From NCBI GenBank assembly GCA_023078685.1, contig JALGAS010000002.1, forward strand, positions 1,116,001 to 1,180,000: a DNA stretch of 64,000 nucleotides, given 5' to 3'. This stretch comes from Neopestalotiopsis rosae. Taxonomy: Eukaryota > Ascomycota > Sordariomycetes > Amphisphaeriales > Sporocadaceae. The position numbers and the translations under genes are program-made. This document shows positions 24,577 through 36,982 of this stretch, piece by piece (positions within the stretch are counted from its first letter, which is position 1; each line of letters begins with the position of its first letter). The notes beneath the pieces are model-generated. The model did no database searches and was not told the origin of the DNA. It worked only from the letters and a program-made list of their open reading frames with translations.

Positions 24577-25560
24577 TTAGACCAGCTTGTCCATGAAGCT
24601 CTTCCTGACCCGCGTGTTGACGACACCGCCCACACCAAAGGCAGGGACGATGCGACACACTCTCGCGGCGGTGCTGACGGCCCAGTTCTTCTTGACCGCG
24701 AGCCAGCGCTCCGCCCAGGACTGGCCCGGGCGGTTATACATGTCGAGGCCGAGGAGGTGCAGCGGCGTGCTGACCATTTGCACCATGGCGGGCGCGGCAA
24801 ACTGCGCGACCGTCTGGCCCGAGACCTTTTTCTGGAACTCGTGCGACAGGCGCTCCGACAGGACGGGGCCGAGCAAGGGGGGCACGTTGAACGAGGCGAA
24901 GATGGTCAGGCAGTCGCGGATCGTGAAGAGGGCGTACGAGGGCAGGCCAACGGGCCGCGGGGGGCCCGTGGGACCAAACAGGCGGACGTAGACGGCGTCC
25001 TTGTAGATGCAGATGCCCACGTTGGCGGCGGAGCTGGCGGCGAACTTGAGGGTGCCCGCCGAGACCTGGGTCGCGGCCTGGTTCTGGACCGTCGAGGTGG
25101 CCGTGTCGAGCGTGTTGGCCGTCAGGTAGGTGCCGCCGTAGACCATGAAGATGAGGGCGACGGGCTTGGAGAAGAGGAGCGCGTGCGGGCGCCGGAGAAA
25201 GGTGGACAGGGAGGACTTGAGGGCGCTGCCCATGGACTGGCGGCCAGAGGCGTTTTCCATGATCGATCTAGAGGTTTCCGAGGAAAAGTCAGCTTCATTA
25301 CAAGCCAAGCAGGTTTTCTATTGTCGTTTTGTTGTAACTTACCGGTCAATAACCGAGATCAGAGGCGCGACCAACGAGGCAGCGCAAGCAGCACTCGCAA
25401 AGTCAGCGGCCAGGCGCATCCCCAAGTTCTTGGTGTTCCATTTCTTCTCGATATGCGCCTTGACTTCCGCAGAGGGTTTGGCTGGCATGGCAGCAATCTG
25501 AGGTGCTCGCGGATCGAGCGCTGCTGGTGCCAATGCTGCTGCAGGGCCGACGTCCTTCAT
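24577..25560 (-). CDS. Predicted multi-span membrane protein, function unknown
   Basis: Two exons (25560-25343, 25267-24577; 75-base intron with GTAAGT donor) encode about 302 residues. The N-terminal 35 residues are Ala/Pro-rich. Hydrophobic segments occur near residues 52-68 (FASAACAASLVAPLISV), 104-122 (PVALIFMVYGGTYLTAN), 140-160, 180-200 and near the C-terminus. A basic motif FLRRPHALLFSKP precedes the second span. The general pattern (small, multi-span, basic loops) would suit a mitochondrial inner-membrane protein, but I recognise no carrier signature and no family, so this is inference. It is convergent with vps36 and divergent from the S9-family gene. Third positions are strongly GC-rich, which produces long antisense shadow frames. 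Confidence 0.8.
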
Positions 25561-27243
25561 GGCTGACAAGAGAGATCAGATGACGGGTTTCCTTCCAGGC
25601 GAGAGAACCCAATTCCGAGCGAGATTCCAATCGCCGTTTCCCCTCTTTCTTGCTCCTTCTTCCCCCTCTCCTCTTTTACCAATACTATCTCGTGAAAGAA
25701 TGGCAGAGCACTAGATTCATTCCAATTTGCTGGGAACCACCACTTTTTTTTTTCTTTTTTTACGGGGAGGCCTCTTTGATAATGATCACAAAACTTGAGA
25801 AGGACGCCATCCAAAACCTCGATTAGAGGAAGAAGAACAACTTGAATTGATCAATCAATATCCTACTATCAGAGACGAGTCTGCGGAAGAAGAGAAACGA
25901 GGAAAGAAAAAGCAGCTTGATGAGAAACTCGAAGCTGACGAAGCAACAACCGACGAGAAACGAGACACGAGACACGCGAAAAAGGATTGGGTGAGGATTC
26001 TGGGGGTCTGGGATCTACCTATATTTTTTTACGGGTCATCGTATGACGCTGGTGATAAGCTGGGGTGTTAAAGTCCGTCCGGCGACTCGCGTTGGTCCTG
26101 TTCCTAAGCGATTTGGGGTGTGACCTTGGGTTGGCCGCTCTCGGAGCACAGTCAGCAGTGGGCTTCCCAGTGTCCACAGGCGCTCTCTCGGGGCCACATG
26201 CAGCGAAGCTCCAGTTCCGTTGGCTTGGTTGGCTTGCGCTAGAGCAACTGGGCCTGATCGCCCCGGGGGAGGAGCTTCAGGGTCTTCGCGTGCCATGGGG
26301 CAGGGATTGGGGAGCCGCTGTCGGTATCTCCAAGTCGAGATATCTTCCATAGAATATGGAAAATCGGATGTTTTGTTGACGTAAGCGAGATGAACAGCAC
26401 GGGATGAAAACATTTCCAAAGGAGAAGGAAGTTTGGAATTTGCTTTTCTTGAGCTTTGATAAATTCTAGCTTGTACTCTGATAGTATGGAGAATAAACTT
26501 TTGGCCCGCATCCGTTGGCCGCTAAACAGTGGACAAAGTGCTAATCATGGTTCAAGCCGCCAGGCAAGCCAGGCCGTGTTTTTTTCGCACTCCTTCCGAG
26601 CTTTACGACAGCAGAAATGACCTGCTATAGTCAAGATCTGGACAAATAAATACTGAAGAAGTCGATACTTCAAATCGTTATTTGCAACCAGTACGACTTC
26701 AGAATGTTCGCGCACAAGACGTGGGAGAATGGGTCTTGTCCGCATCGAGGTCCGTTTATTTCGGGTCATACTCACGATGCGGGATGCTAGTAACACGCAA
26801 CTCAGCCCACAACCTCTAGGCGCAAGAAAACAGGAGACCAATGTATTATGGAAGAATTGCTCCAGCTTCCTATTAAGATCTGGTCCAAGTTCGCAAGGAA
26901 TCCGAATCATGATCTGAGTGTGATGATCAGCTCCAAAGTTTCAAGCAAAAATACTAACAAGCGTCGTGGTAGTTCAGTTTGCTCCGTCTCCAGGCAGCCG
27001 AATAAATGTAAAAGGAATAGGAGTACACACACACTTTTGTGCTGCCGCGTAATCCGCTTCACCAATGGCTTACGAACATGACATGCAGGCTTCTAAATTC
27101 TGCATTTCTTTGAATTCATGATAATCGTTCAGTTCGCTGCTGTGTCTCGAGGTATTATTGACCTCTGAGCGCTTCTACCTGTTTCGAACCTCAATTGTAT
27201 ATACGCCAAAACGCTGGAACTTTGGCGCATTGTCTTCTTCATC
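25561..27243. other. Intergenic between divergent genes; no gene seen
   Basis: The region is purine/pyrimidine-rich near the left gene (long T and A tracts at 25747-25760 and 26020-26030). Overlapping small frames at 26036-26511 on both strands look random. It should contain both divergent promoters. Confidence 0.5.
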
Positions 27244-29717
27244 ATGGTGATGATACCCAAATTCACCCCGGAGCTCCTGATATCTACTCCCCTTCGAGGA
27301 CCGGCAGTACCCAATCATGATGGAACCTTGGCATTGTTTAGTCAGTCGACCCACGAGCCCGGCGGCAAGACTACCAAGGAGTATCGAGTCCTATCCATCC
27401 ACACTGGCGAATCCAAACATTTGATATCCGAAGAAAAGGCCAGAGATGTACAGTGGATTGGTGACGGCACCAACACCATTATATATCTCAGCCAGGGCAG
27501 CAATGGATACACTTGGATCAAGACCGTTGATGCCGACAGTGACTCGGCCGAACCATTGGTTATTGACTTTGTCGAAGCACCGGTCCAGCACCTAAAACTC
27601 AAGACTCTGGAGGATGGTTCCATCGCTTTTGTTGTAGCAGGTCTCGCAGATGCTGAACATCATCTCTACAATGAAGAGAGTGACAGACGGCTCCATACTG
27701 CCAGAGTGACGGAAAGCTGCAGTCCACGCTTGGTATGTCCGCACAGATCATGGCACTTTGACCAACTACCTAATCACTAACATATCTTTGTCATCTCCAG
27801 TGGAACTCGTACTCGAAACCGCAGAGCCATGTTCTATGGTACACCAATTTGGTCAAAGAAGACGGCAGTTGGAAAATCAATAAGCCACTGAGAAATGTTT
27901 TGCGAGGGACAAACCTCACTGCGCCATTGGCACTTCGTGGGCTGGGAGACTCTACCAATGAGTTTGATGTGAGCCAAGATGGAATCATCTTTGCCGCCAC
28001 TGATAAGAACGTGAACGATCCTAGAAAATCACGATTGAGCAATATCTGGCACCTTGCCGTACAATCGTTCTGCGAGGACAGCGCCCAAGGTCCGAGCAAG
28101 ATTCTGCTGCAGACAGAGATACACCCCCAATCTACCAGTGACCAGGGTTACTGCTCGCGGCCAGTCTTCAGTCCGGACGGATCCATGATTGCCTTTCTGC
28201 GGTCGTCGTACGAAAGACCTCTGGACAAGTCCATCTGGCTCAAGCATGCCGACTCTCGCAGCGCCATTGACGTCTCTCTGATGATCACGGGCCGGCCGTG
28301 TAGCTTGATACCGCACGGCTTTTCCTTTGCTCCCGACGGGCACGCCCTGTACATACAGGCTCCCAATTCGGGGAGAATCTCGCTCTACAGACTTGACCTT
28401 TTGCCCAACGCGGAACCCCGCCTCCTTTCTCAGAAAGGCTCTGTTTCGGCATATCACACTCTCCAACAAGAAGATGATAGCTTCGGCAAGTTACTTGTTA
28501 CGGGCTCCAGCTTTGTTGAGCCCTGGTTCTACCAAATGATCGACACCAGCCTCGATTCAGAGCCTACGCCACCCTGCGATGTCTCTCGCGCGTCTCAACA
28601 CATTGCCCTTGGCCTCTCGCAAAAGCAAGTCTCCGAGATATACTTTGAGGGAGCTGGTGACTACTTTGTTCAAGCTTGGGTAATTAAACCGCGAGACTTT
28701 GATCCTGGTAAGAAGCGATACCCGTTGTGCCTACTGGTGCATGATGGACCAAACGGTCACTGGAAAGACGCCTGGGATACACAGGTAAGTTTACTCCCAA
28801 CGCCGTCTGTCAAAGGGTACTCATAATTACATGATAGTGGAATCATGCCGCCTGGGCTGAGCAGGGGTATGTGGTGGTCGCACCGAATATTACGGGAAGT
28901 CAAGGCTTTGGACTAAACATGGCAGAAGGTACGTGTAATTATTTGTCTGTTGTTGCTCTTTTTCTCACAGTGGCTCAGCTATTCAAGACAACTGGGGCGG
29001 ACATCCATACGACGACCTGGTCAACTGTCTCGAGAACGTCAAGGACATGCCGGGGATTGACATGGACAATGCAATCGCTGCCGGGAGCGGCTATGGAGGT
29101 TATATGATGAACTGGATACAGGGTCACGAATTTGGTCGACGGGTAAGTTCACCTGAAGTGACATGGCTTACGTGATTTTGGTAGACTGATAACATTTCTC
29201 GCCGTGGTAGTTCAAAGCCCTTATCTGTCATCATGGAGTATTTCATCTCCCATCATACCCGCTACAGGTAAGCAGCTCATCGTCCATACACCTTAACCAT
29301 AATTCCGTCACTGACCACAATTGGCCCCGTCCACCCCAGACCACCGCCCTGCCCGATCTCCTGCACGAATTCGGCGGCACGCCGTTCCTGTGGAACAACT
29401 TTGACGGCCTGGAGCGCTACAACCCGGCGCGGCCCGACCTGCTCAAGAACTGGAAGACGCCCATGCTCGTCGCCCACAGCGACGGGGACTTTGGCCGCCC
29501 CGTCACCGAGGGGCTGGGCGCGTACCACACCCTCAAGACGCTGGGCACGCCGGCGCGGTTCCTGTCGTTTGCCGACGAGGGTCAGGTTATTGTCAGGGGG
29601 GAGAATCTGCTGGAATGGTATCGGCAGGTCTTTGCCTGGGCGAATAAGTGGTCGGGGGTTGCGGCGCGCGGCTCTGGCTCCCGGGCTGGGTCGCGTGCGA
29701 GTTCACTGTTTGCTTAG
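27244..29717 (+). CDS. S9-family (dipeptidyl-peptidase-5-like) protein, predicted inactive
   Basis: Six exons (27244-27732, 27801-28784, 28838-28928, 28979-29142, 29211-29267, 29340-29717) encode about 720 residues. The N-terminus (IPKFTPELLISTPLRGP) and beta-propeller region, then the C-terminal alpha/beta-hydrolase domain, match fungal dipeptidyl-peptidase V relatives. No signal peptide is seen, so it is probably intracellular. Active peptidases have Ser in a GxSxGG elbow, an Asp in the HNxxDYRLPV region and a His in a DENHW motif. Here the elbow reads GSGYGG with Gly559 at the nucleophile position (codon 29089-29091), Asp645 is kept, and the His position is Gln677 (codon 29583-29585). The fold looks intact and the frame is open, which argues for a pseudo-peptidase. 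An unusual Ser558 sits one residue early. The 3' end lies only 84 bases from the next, convergent gene. Confidence 0.9.
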
Positions 29718-29801
29718 ACGGTAGTAGCCATTACGATTAACATGAAAACTTTATTTCTCTTTTACTATGGACGATGCAGAGCAGTGTACTTGCTAAAAGG
29801 C

Positions 29802-31067
29802 TCAAGCGCCAAAATCAGGGTCCGTAGATTGAAAAGCGCGAAGAATGGCCAATGAAGTCACTGGATAAGTCATCTGCCAGTCATGTTTGCCATGCTTCAG
29901 AATGTGCATTCTGATCGTTCCCTTTGGCGTAACCCAATCCACATACCATCCTCCAGAGCCCATCTCCAGCTTCCTGCGCGCCTTGTCCTCCTCGAGCTCC
30001 TGCAGCGAGATGGGACCTGTGCTCGAGGCATTCACTGCGTGCCAAAACAGCTCATGCGTGTGCGCAGCTGGAATATCGTCGTCGTCTTCGGCGTGTATGA
30101 GGGTGATATCGTGACGACCGCTGTGCCGAACCAACTCGGCAATTCTTTCCTTGACCAGCCAGGTATCTCGAAGTCGGCTGGCAAAGAAACGGAATAGAGA
30201 AGGGAATACTGCCACGGGTGCCAGGATAGGAATCATGCCGCCAATCTTGTATGTTGCGGTGAGACTGGGAAGATCCGAGAATGAGGCGCTGACGACAAGA
30301 CCGGCGAAGGAAAGCCGAGGATAACGAATAGCCAAGAGTTTAGCCACAGACACGGCCACGGCTGAGCCTAGGGACTGACCATAGATCACAATTCGATCCG
30401 GCGAAACCTCTGCAGTATTCATTGCCCACTCCATAACTTCCAAAGCGTCAGACAATAGTCCCAACTCGGAAGGAGCGCCGGTCGATAAGCCGTAGCCGCG
30501 GTAGTCAAAGGCCAAGACGTGGATGTGATTTGGTGCTGCTGAGTAAATGTTACAATATGAGGCTGGCCGAATTGTAGAGCCCAATGTGCCCGATGTTCCA
30601 TGCATGTACACAACGAGCCTGGCTTCGGGATCGTCCTGCAGCAGACTGAAGTTGAGCGTCTGGGTAATGTCGCCAACCGGCCCGGAAAGCACTTGTTTCT
30701 GCAAGTTTTCCTCGTTCTTGCCGTACAGCCCAGAAGGGACAATGTGCCAGGCATGAATCTTATTGCCGTCGATGGTTTCAATGTAAAACGGGACTGCTTG
30801 ATTATGCAGAAATCCAAATTGTTCGGGGACATTGAGATCCTTGGAAGTTAGGGTTGCCTTGTGAAGGTAAACAATGTACGCTTGGAGAGACGGAAACGTG
30901 ATAAGGACACCGAGTATACTGATATAGATGCCGAGACCAAGGATACTGATGTAAATGGCCATAGGTTCGCCAATGACTGCAACTACCAATAGTAATATAA
31001 AGGCGACCCTTTTTGTGGTAAAAAGATGTTTATTTGAAGCCGGGGCGGCATCGAGCGCGAGATCCAT
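29802..31067 (-). CDS. ABHD12-like membrane-anchored alpha/beta hydrolase
   Basis: A single exon encodes 421 residues. Residues about 18-62 are hydrophobic, forming a signal anchor of one or two spans (KRVAFILLLVVAVIGEP, then ILGVLITFPSL). The hydrolase core follows: oxyanion region YMHGTSG (about 157), nucleophile elbow IYGQSLGSAVAV (Ser about 229), acid LIHAEDDDDIP, and C-terminal His in ILKHGKHDW. All three catalytic positions are present. ABHD12-type enzymes hydrolyse lysophospholipids or acylglycerols at membranes, often in the endoplasmic reticulum; the substrate here is unknown. It is convergent with the S9-family gene and followed upstream by three further minus-strand genes, though spacing (about 600 bases) gives no sign of co-transcription. 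Confidence 0.9.
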   Translation of the reverse strand: MDLALDAAPASNKHLFTTKRVAFILLLVVAVIGEPMAIYISILGLGIYISILGVLITFPSLQAYIVYLHKATLTSKDLNVPEQFGFLHNQAVPFYIETIDGNKIHAWHIVPSGLYGKNEENLQKQVLSGPVGDITQTLNFSLLQDDPEARLVVYMHGTSGTLGSTIRPASYCNIYSAAPNHIHVLAFDYRGYGLSTGAPSELGLLSDALEVMEWAMNTAEVSPDRIVIYGQSLGSAVAVSVAKLLAIRYPRLSFAGLVVSASFSDLPSLTATYKIGGMIPILAPVAVFPSLFRFFASRLRDTWLVKERIAELVRHSGRHDITLIHAEDDDDIPAAHTHELFWHAVNASSTGPISLQELEEDKARRKLEMGSGGWYVDWVTPKGTIRMHILKHGKHDWQMTYPVTSLAILRAFQSTDPDFGA

Positions 31068-31663
31068 TGTGGTTGATTGAAGAGAGGCAGACGATCAATG
31101 GTCTGTGTGCGTAGGTGCCGACGATCTAACGTGAGTTCTTGCCGTGATGGTCTTCTCCGTGGGTATGGCAGGAGACTCCGACTGGAGAGTGTAGGGACGT
31201 TGGTGGTGTTTGTAGTTAGGATATCGCAAGACTGGTTGCTTTGAGCTAAATCAGTGGCGGTTTGCGGAATGCTCAAGGAACGTTGGTGGTAAGGGCAGTT
31301 TCGGGGTCCACAAGTTTTGACGTTTTTGATCTTGCACCCTAGCATGTACATATGCTCAAACTGTTGCCCAACAATAGGGTTTTCCAATGCTCAGAGGATG
31401 CGCTGTGAATTGGGCGTTTGCTTTGCTGAGAGTAACGGACGAAACAGCCTTCCTACTTAGCGTTTGCTATACTATTGTCACCTCACTAGCTGCTATGCTA
31501 GTAGGATCGTCAATCTGCGAATTTGCGCTACAAGTCTATGTAATCACGGCGCCAAGATACTAGCAGTGGTCCATACGGAGACTTTCTACAACACGCTGGC
31601 CAATGAAGAATGAGGGAGGGACTAGTATACAACTGCATGCCGAGTTGTGCAACTATTATTCTC
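31068..31663. other. Intergenic; promoter of ABHD12-like gene
   Basis: I see no supported gene. The minus-strand frame 31387-30983 mostly overlaps the preceding CDS and its leader. Confidence 0.5.
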
Positions 31664-33044
31664 TCAATTGTCAGCTTCTTTGGTTGCTAGCTCCAAGATA
31701 CGGCCCAACTTATCATCATGAAACCACTTTTCATCCTCATTCATCCCATGGCACACCATATCCCTCCCCAACTTGACAATCCTGCATACTTCATCGTCAT
31801 CGAGACCATCCTTGGGTCCTCGAATATACCAATTAATCAGCTGTACTCCCGCATGGACGAGAACACGAAAGGCCATCTTCCTGGTCATGACACCATAACC
31901 TTCCACAAACTGGTCAACGGCATTACGAAATGCATCGAGCCTGCTGAGTTCATACTTCTCGACTAGATCACCAATCATTTGTCCGACATCGTAAGCGCGA
32001 GGACCGAGATGGGCAAACTCCCAGTCCACTACCGACAAGTCGGGATTTCCAGAACTAGAGGCGTGAGATGGGACAAGAATACTGTCGTTGTGAATCAGCG
32101 GATAATCAACCATGAATAGTGACAAGGAAGCTTTGAATATGGGAAATGTATGCGTACTTGCCAGTCCAGAAATCACCGTGCGACGGTCCCCATGCACCCG
32201 TGATCCGCCTGCTCCCACCGTCAGCAAACTCACGAACCAACAACTCGTCAACCCGGCGAAACACGGCGCGGGTCGCATCGTCCAACAGCCCAACTTTCTC
32301 ACACCACAGCGCTATATTGCCATACATGATACCGCGCTTGAACCGACCGCTCTCCTCATTACTGGCCCTCATGCTCTCCCGCAGACCCGCCTGCCCATCT
32401 TGCATGGACCATTCGTGGAAGGTGCGGAGCCAGGCGCCGAGGTGTTTCATGAACTGTCCTGCAAGACTGAGCTGCTCCGGGTCTTTGGCTCTCGAGAGGT
32501 ACTCTGCCAGCGTGAGGCAGTCCGCGCCAAAGTCTTCCACGATAAAGGTGTTTCTCGCCTGACCGACGTACAGCAGGTGCGGCGGTCGCACAGAGATTGG
32601 CAGATCCGGCACCTCGAAATCATTCAGGACGCCAAACATGAAACTTTCGAATGGCTGTCAAGGTCATTCAAAGTTAGCCATATATTATCCGCACGATTGA
32701 GCCCCAGGTTCTTGCCAACGGCCCATTCAACTTACACCACGCCGTCCGTCAATCTTGATCGCCGGATTGAGCCTTGCAAAGCCCTCTACCACCTTGACAA
32801 TGAGAGTGCGAACCTCTTCTCGTGCATCTACTATATTCTCGTCTGGGTCCTTTGCCGTGTGTACATGCTTGAGCGTACCGCGAAAGACAAAGTTGGTCGT
32901 GCCAGACGGGATAAGTGCCAAACTCTCGCATGCATATGGAGTCGACCTTAATTCTTCCAACACGCGCTGAATTATCCCCTTGGTGAGATCTTGGACGGGA
33001 TCGGACTCGACGCCGTCCGCGACGCCATCTTCGGATGTCTCCAT
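31664..33044 (-). CDS. Aminoglycoside-phosphotransferase-fold (APH) kinase-like protein
   Basis: Three exons (33044-32736, 32654-32158, 32081-31664) encode about 407 residues. The catalytic loop reads WGPSHGDFWTGNILV across the second splice (His-Gly-Asp with the downstream Asn), followed by LSVVDWEFAHLGPRAYDVG, the metal-binding Asp of the APH family. An N-terminal lobe motif TNFVFRGTLKHV and LIVKVVEGFARLNP, with a probable ATP-binding Lys, are visible. Such fungal proteins phosphorylate small hydroxyl compounds; a choline-, fructosamine- or xenobiotic-type substrate cannot be told apart here. The frame stays open up to an ATG at 33140; I prefer the ATG at 33044, from which the acidic N-terminus starts. 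Intron 2 has a CTGAT branch point and restores the NILV motif. Confidence 0.87.
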
Positions 33045-33566
33045 TCTTGTGCCGAAGTCAATTTCAATCCTGCCTACCCAGATGGAAAGGAATGTTGTGT
33101 ATTGTATGGGAAACTGTATTTGAGCAGCCCAGGGATTCAAGGGTAGATTGGCAAGTATGATGACGCTCTTACGATGAGAGACGAGAGCCTGGTTATAATC
33201 AAAATTAGTGACTCATAGCATGCATAATCAACGACCAATCAAGGGCCTATAGAGTACGGCAAATAAGCAGATCTAATGATCTGATGCTTAGCTTTGGTCC
33301 CAAATCGGACTGGTGTAAATGATTCTAGTACACAACCTCAAGACGACCGGCCACGAGAAGGAAAACTTCCTTAATGTGAGAGTGTTGGGAATGATTGAAA
33401 ATCATGTGAGAATAAGAAATATAAACATGTTTTCGGATAATACTTCATCAATGTGCAAGAAGCCCAACTCCAAGCATACTCATTCCAGCGTTACTCATTA
33501 TTGCTCCAATACGCCGATTCCAGATAAAGTATTCATAACACCATTCAGGCCCGCCTGTTCGACATG
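33045..33566. other. Intergenic; no gene seen
   Basis: This AT-rich spacer lies between two minus-strand genes; it is the promoter of the APH-like gene and the 3' region of the phospholipase D gene. Confidence 0.5.
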
Positions 33567-35930
33567 TTAAAATCCACCCTTGCCGCGGACACGCTGGACC
33601 GCACCCACGACACCCTTGGCCCAGGCAAAGCGCCCGGGATCAACGCCAGTGGCGCCCTCCGCCTCCTTGCCGTTGGCGTCGCGCCACATGCCGTCGTCGC
33701 GGTTCAACTCGCCATACTGGCGCGTATTCTGGTTACGGCGCAGGCCGTCGATCCATGCAGCGCAGACGCCGGGGCTCTCGAGCAGCAGGTTGACCTCTTG
33801 ACTGTGGAACCAACTCTGGGTGTCCTGGTTGCCCGAACCGACGACGGCGATGCGGTCGTCGACGATCATGAGCTTGACGTGGCACGAGCGCTTCTTGTGC
33901 TCGGCCACGATGGGCTTCGTCTGGTCCTTGCCAACGTACCAGTAGTAGTGCAGGCGCTGTCGTCCAGCGAGCGATAGAGACTTGTACAAGTGTGCAGCAA
34001 TCATTTCATTATGTCCACCTTGCATTGGAAGAAGCTCGCCCTAGTACAAATTAGTATGTTTTAGTCAGCTATAGTGGCGGGTTTGATAGACTTACAGCAT
34101 CATTGTAACCTAAACAGATGTAGCAATACACGTCAATACCTCTTTCACATGCTTCGATTATGGCAGGGACAAGAGGCTCTGCGTTCAGTGTCGGGGTCTG
34201 AATAAAGACACTCTTTTCAGCATTGCGGAGCGCAGAAAGCCACGCTGCGTTCTGTGGATTCGATACGGATTTGTGGTTCGGTGGACCATAAGGTTGCCTG
34301 TTGACCATGGCTATGGGAAATGGTTCGTGGGCTGGATGGGCCATGTACGGCGTCATCTCGTCGTGGGCGTTACACTCGGGGGCATCGCCCTTGAAGCCTT
34401 CATTGACACTGTGATTCAAGTGACGGGAGACTGCCTGCACCTGTGTCTCGTTTGGCTTTGCTGACACGGATTCCTGTACACGTTTCAACTCCCCAGCAAT
34501 GTCTTCATCATAGTGAGGGTGTTTATGAGTATGCTCTGGAAGTAAACCGTTCTCTGATAGGCCATTGGGGGGTCCGGTACCCTCAGGGTACTGCACAGGG
34601 TGGTGGCCATCGTTAAGAACGTCTTGTGTCCTGAGATTAGCCGGTGTTCCCTTGGCAGGAAGGCTGGCATCCTGGCTCGGTCCGAAACAGCTTATACCTC
34701 CTTGTGCAGCTGGCGTGTTGAGACTTGGTAGAGGAGGGCTCATCTTCTTGTGCCAGGTCATAAGCGCCATATCATATAGGCTGTCCACGATGGATCCTTC
34801 CACGTGAACCATCATTTCCATATTGTCATTGTCCTGGATGTTGTTGCTTTGCACGATTCCAATCTTTCGATCCACAACCATGAACTTTGAGTGAAAAGTT
34901 CCCAGCATTGGGTCATGGTAATTCATAACCTCGAGGTCAATGTTGGGAATCTCATGCTTGTGTGGCAGTCCGACCGCCTTGCCGGTATACTCCTTTTCAG
35001 GAACAATGTAGTGTGGCTCAAACAGCTGCTTGGGACTGCCACGGTCATACAAGACTTTCATGACAACCTTGGAGCCCCGCTCACCAGCGCGACGAGAGAG
35101 CTCTTTCATGGCGTCGGTAATGAACTGAGAAGCTGTGCTGTTTTGCCAATAATTGGTGGCAAGAAATACTTCCTTCTCGGCCCTCACAATCAAATTCGAC
35201 ATGTGTCTCACAATGTCGGGTATTCTATGACTCGTGAGTATATATAGTTTCAGTTACAGGAAAAGAAAACACTTACACTGAGAGGATAGCCAAAGGTGCC
35301 ACACCGCTACTTCCTAGGAGCGATGGGCTCACCATGCCGTGAGCGGGGTTGTCGTTGAGCGTACATAGAGAATCATGGTATAACTGCATGTTTCTGTCAG
35401 TCGCTTCTTGTACAGTGTCGAAAGCTTAGGGAAACCTTGAATCATACTCTGAGAAACAACTTGCTGGGTCTCGTCTTTCCCCATTTGCCGCACTTGTAAG
35501 CCATCTCCAGCTGCTCGTCAGTCACCTCACCCTGGCCAATGTCGCGGATGTCCCGAGATTCATGGCCGTGGTGTTTGTAGTGACAACATAGTTTCTTCCA
35601 CGCCTGGCCGGGCGAGAGGGAAGGATCACTGGCGAGGAGTGAGGAAATGCTCTCTCCGGACTGACAGAAGTTGGCTAGAGGTTCGCCAATATTGTACTTG
35701 GTGGGATGATGGCCCGTGACGTTGTCTTTGGCGTGCGGCATATCAGTGGTAGCGGCGGAGGGCGAGGATGAGGACGGAGGAGTAGTAGTAATAGTGGAAG
35801 AAGAAGAAGAAGAAGCTGATTCCTGATCGGGTATCCTTTGAATGTAATAAGCACTATAGGGAAATTCGACTAGAGTCTGATAGAGAACGTTGCCAAGCTT
35901 AGGCAGCCCGGTCAGGTCGGAGGAGGACAT
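33567..35930 (-). CDS. Phospholipase D superfamily protein with two HKD motifs
   Basis: Four exons (35930-35448, 35383-35277, 35224-34096, 34040-33567) encode about 730 residues. HKD motif 1 is HSKFMVVDRKIGIVQSNN (about residue 330) and motif 2 is HVKLMIVDDRIAVVGSGN (about residue 620), both complete, so the enzyme should be active. Phospholipase D enzymes cleave or transfer phosphatidyl groups through a His-phosphoenzyme formed between the two motifs. There is no PX or PH domain as in Spo14-type enzymes; the layout is closer to the compact PLD/cardiolipin-synthase-like fungal proteins. A Ser-rich low-complexity stretch (about 38-60) and a long hydrophilic insert (about 385-530, rich in His/Pro/Asn) separate the conserved blocks. 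No signal peptide is seen. All splices keep the frame. Confidence 0.92.
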
Positions 35931-36982
35931 TGGTTATAGCTGGGAACGGGAGTCTTGGCGAGCACCAAAATCCAGGGTAGCGGGGCGCGGCAAAGACCCA
36001 AGAACTTAGAAGAGGGCTGAGTGAGCAAAATGTTTCGTCAGCTAGCCAGCCCATTTCTGGAGAAAAGAGACGTGTGCGGCGTTATGTACGAGTCTGTGCC
36101 GTAACAGCCGTAAGTAGCAATGGTCTAGGTCTTTTCGTTTCCGACAGCCTGTACGCCTGTACGAGACCCTGCGCTTCGCCTGCACCAAGAGGATGGCACA
36201 GGTCCTCAGGATTGGACGCTGGCAAATCCGGTAATTCGTCGTCGAGACATGCTAATGCCAAGAAATGCGGCTATCTTGCGTCACTGTCATAAGGGTCGAG
36301 CTAGAGTTTGTGCCGTCGCAGCCGGAGCGGACGAGGATCCACCGTCGACTATAGGGCGATTAAAGGCTATCGGATCTGTCAAAATCAGTATCCATTCATA
36401 TTGAAAAGAAGGCCCTGGTAGATCATGATCCACCCTCGGAAGTCAGGCACATTTTCTTGGCATTTTTGAGTATAGGAGCTTGTTTAATCCATGCACGAGC
36501 ACTCCCGAAAATTGCCATGAGACACACACACATCCAAAGAGAAGGAGAGACAGTCTGCGAGGCCTACCCATTTCTTGAGCACCCTGTTTTCGAAGGTGCC
36601 ATCGATTACCTGAAAGCGAGTCGAGCAAGTGACGTCAGCTGCTTTGAACAGGCGTTTGACGAACAGCCTAGAAAAGCTTGTTGCTTCCCAGGTCCCCTAC
36701 AAGAGCTGCGCCTCACGGCTGCGGGGAGCCAGAGAGGAGCTTGCCTGGAGCTGGAGCTCGAGTCTGGGCCCTGGAGTTTCTCTTCTCCGATTTTGAATTC
36801 GGAGCATTTGGCCCATCAACGAACGAGCCTGCTAAAAAGAACTCTAAATAATGTGACAAGCTTCAACGCAAATAAATACTTTCAATTATCCGTGGAATAT
36901 GTAGTCAAGTCTAATTGCTGGCGCGGCTGTACGAATTATGACGACCACCCATGCACAATGTGATGTATGTATTTATCCTTGC
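35931..36982. other. Intergenic; no firm gene
   Basis: A plus-strand frame at 36457-36963 (168 codons) lacks an initial ATG, domains or coding-like codon use. The region holds the phospholipase D promoter. Confidence 0.45.

Noticed and set aside
24757..25566. 269-codon plus-strand open frame
   Set aside because: It is antisense to the membrane protein gene and crosses its intron; Gly/Arg/Val-rich, typical of a GC3 shadow.
29086..29088. Ser558 of the S9-family protein as the catalytic nucleophile
   Set aside because: It lies one residue before the elbow position in the GxSxGG pattern, and the catalytic His is also missing.
36457..36963. 168-codon plus-strand frame as a gene
   Set aside because: It has no initial ATG, no domain and no neighbouring exon signals.
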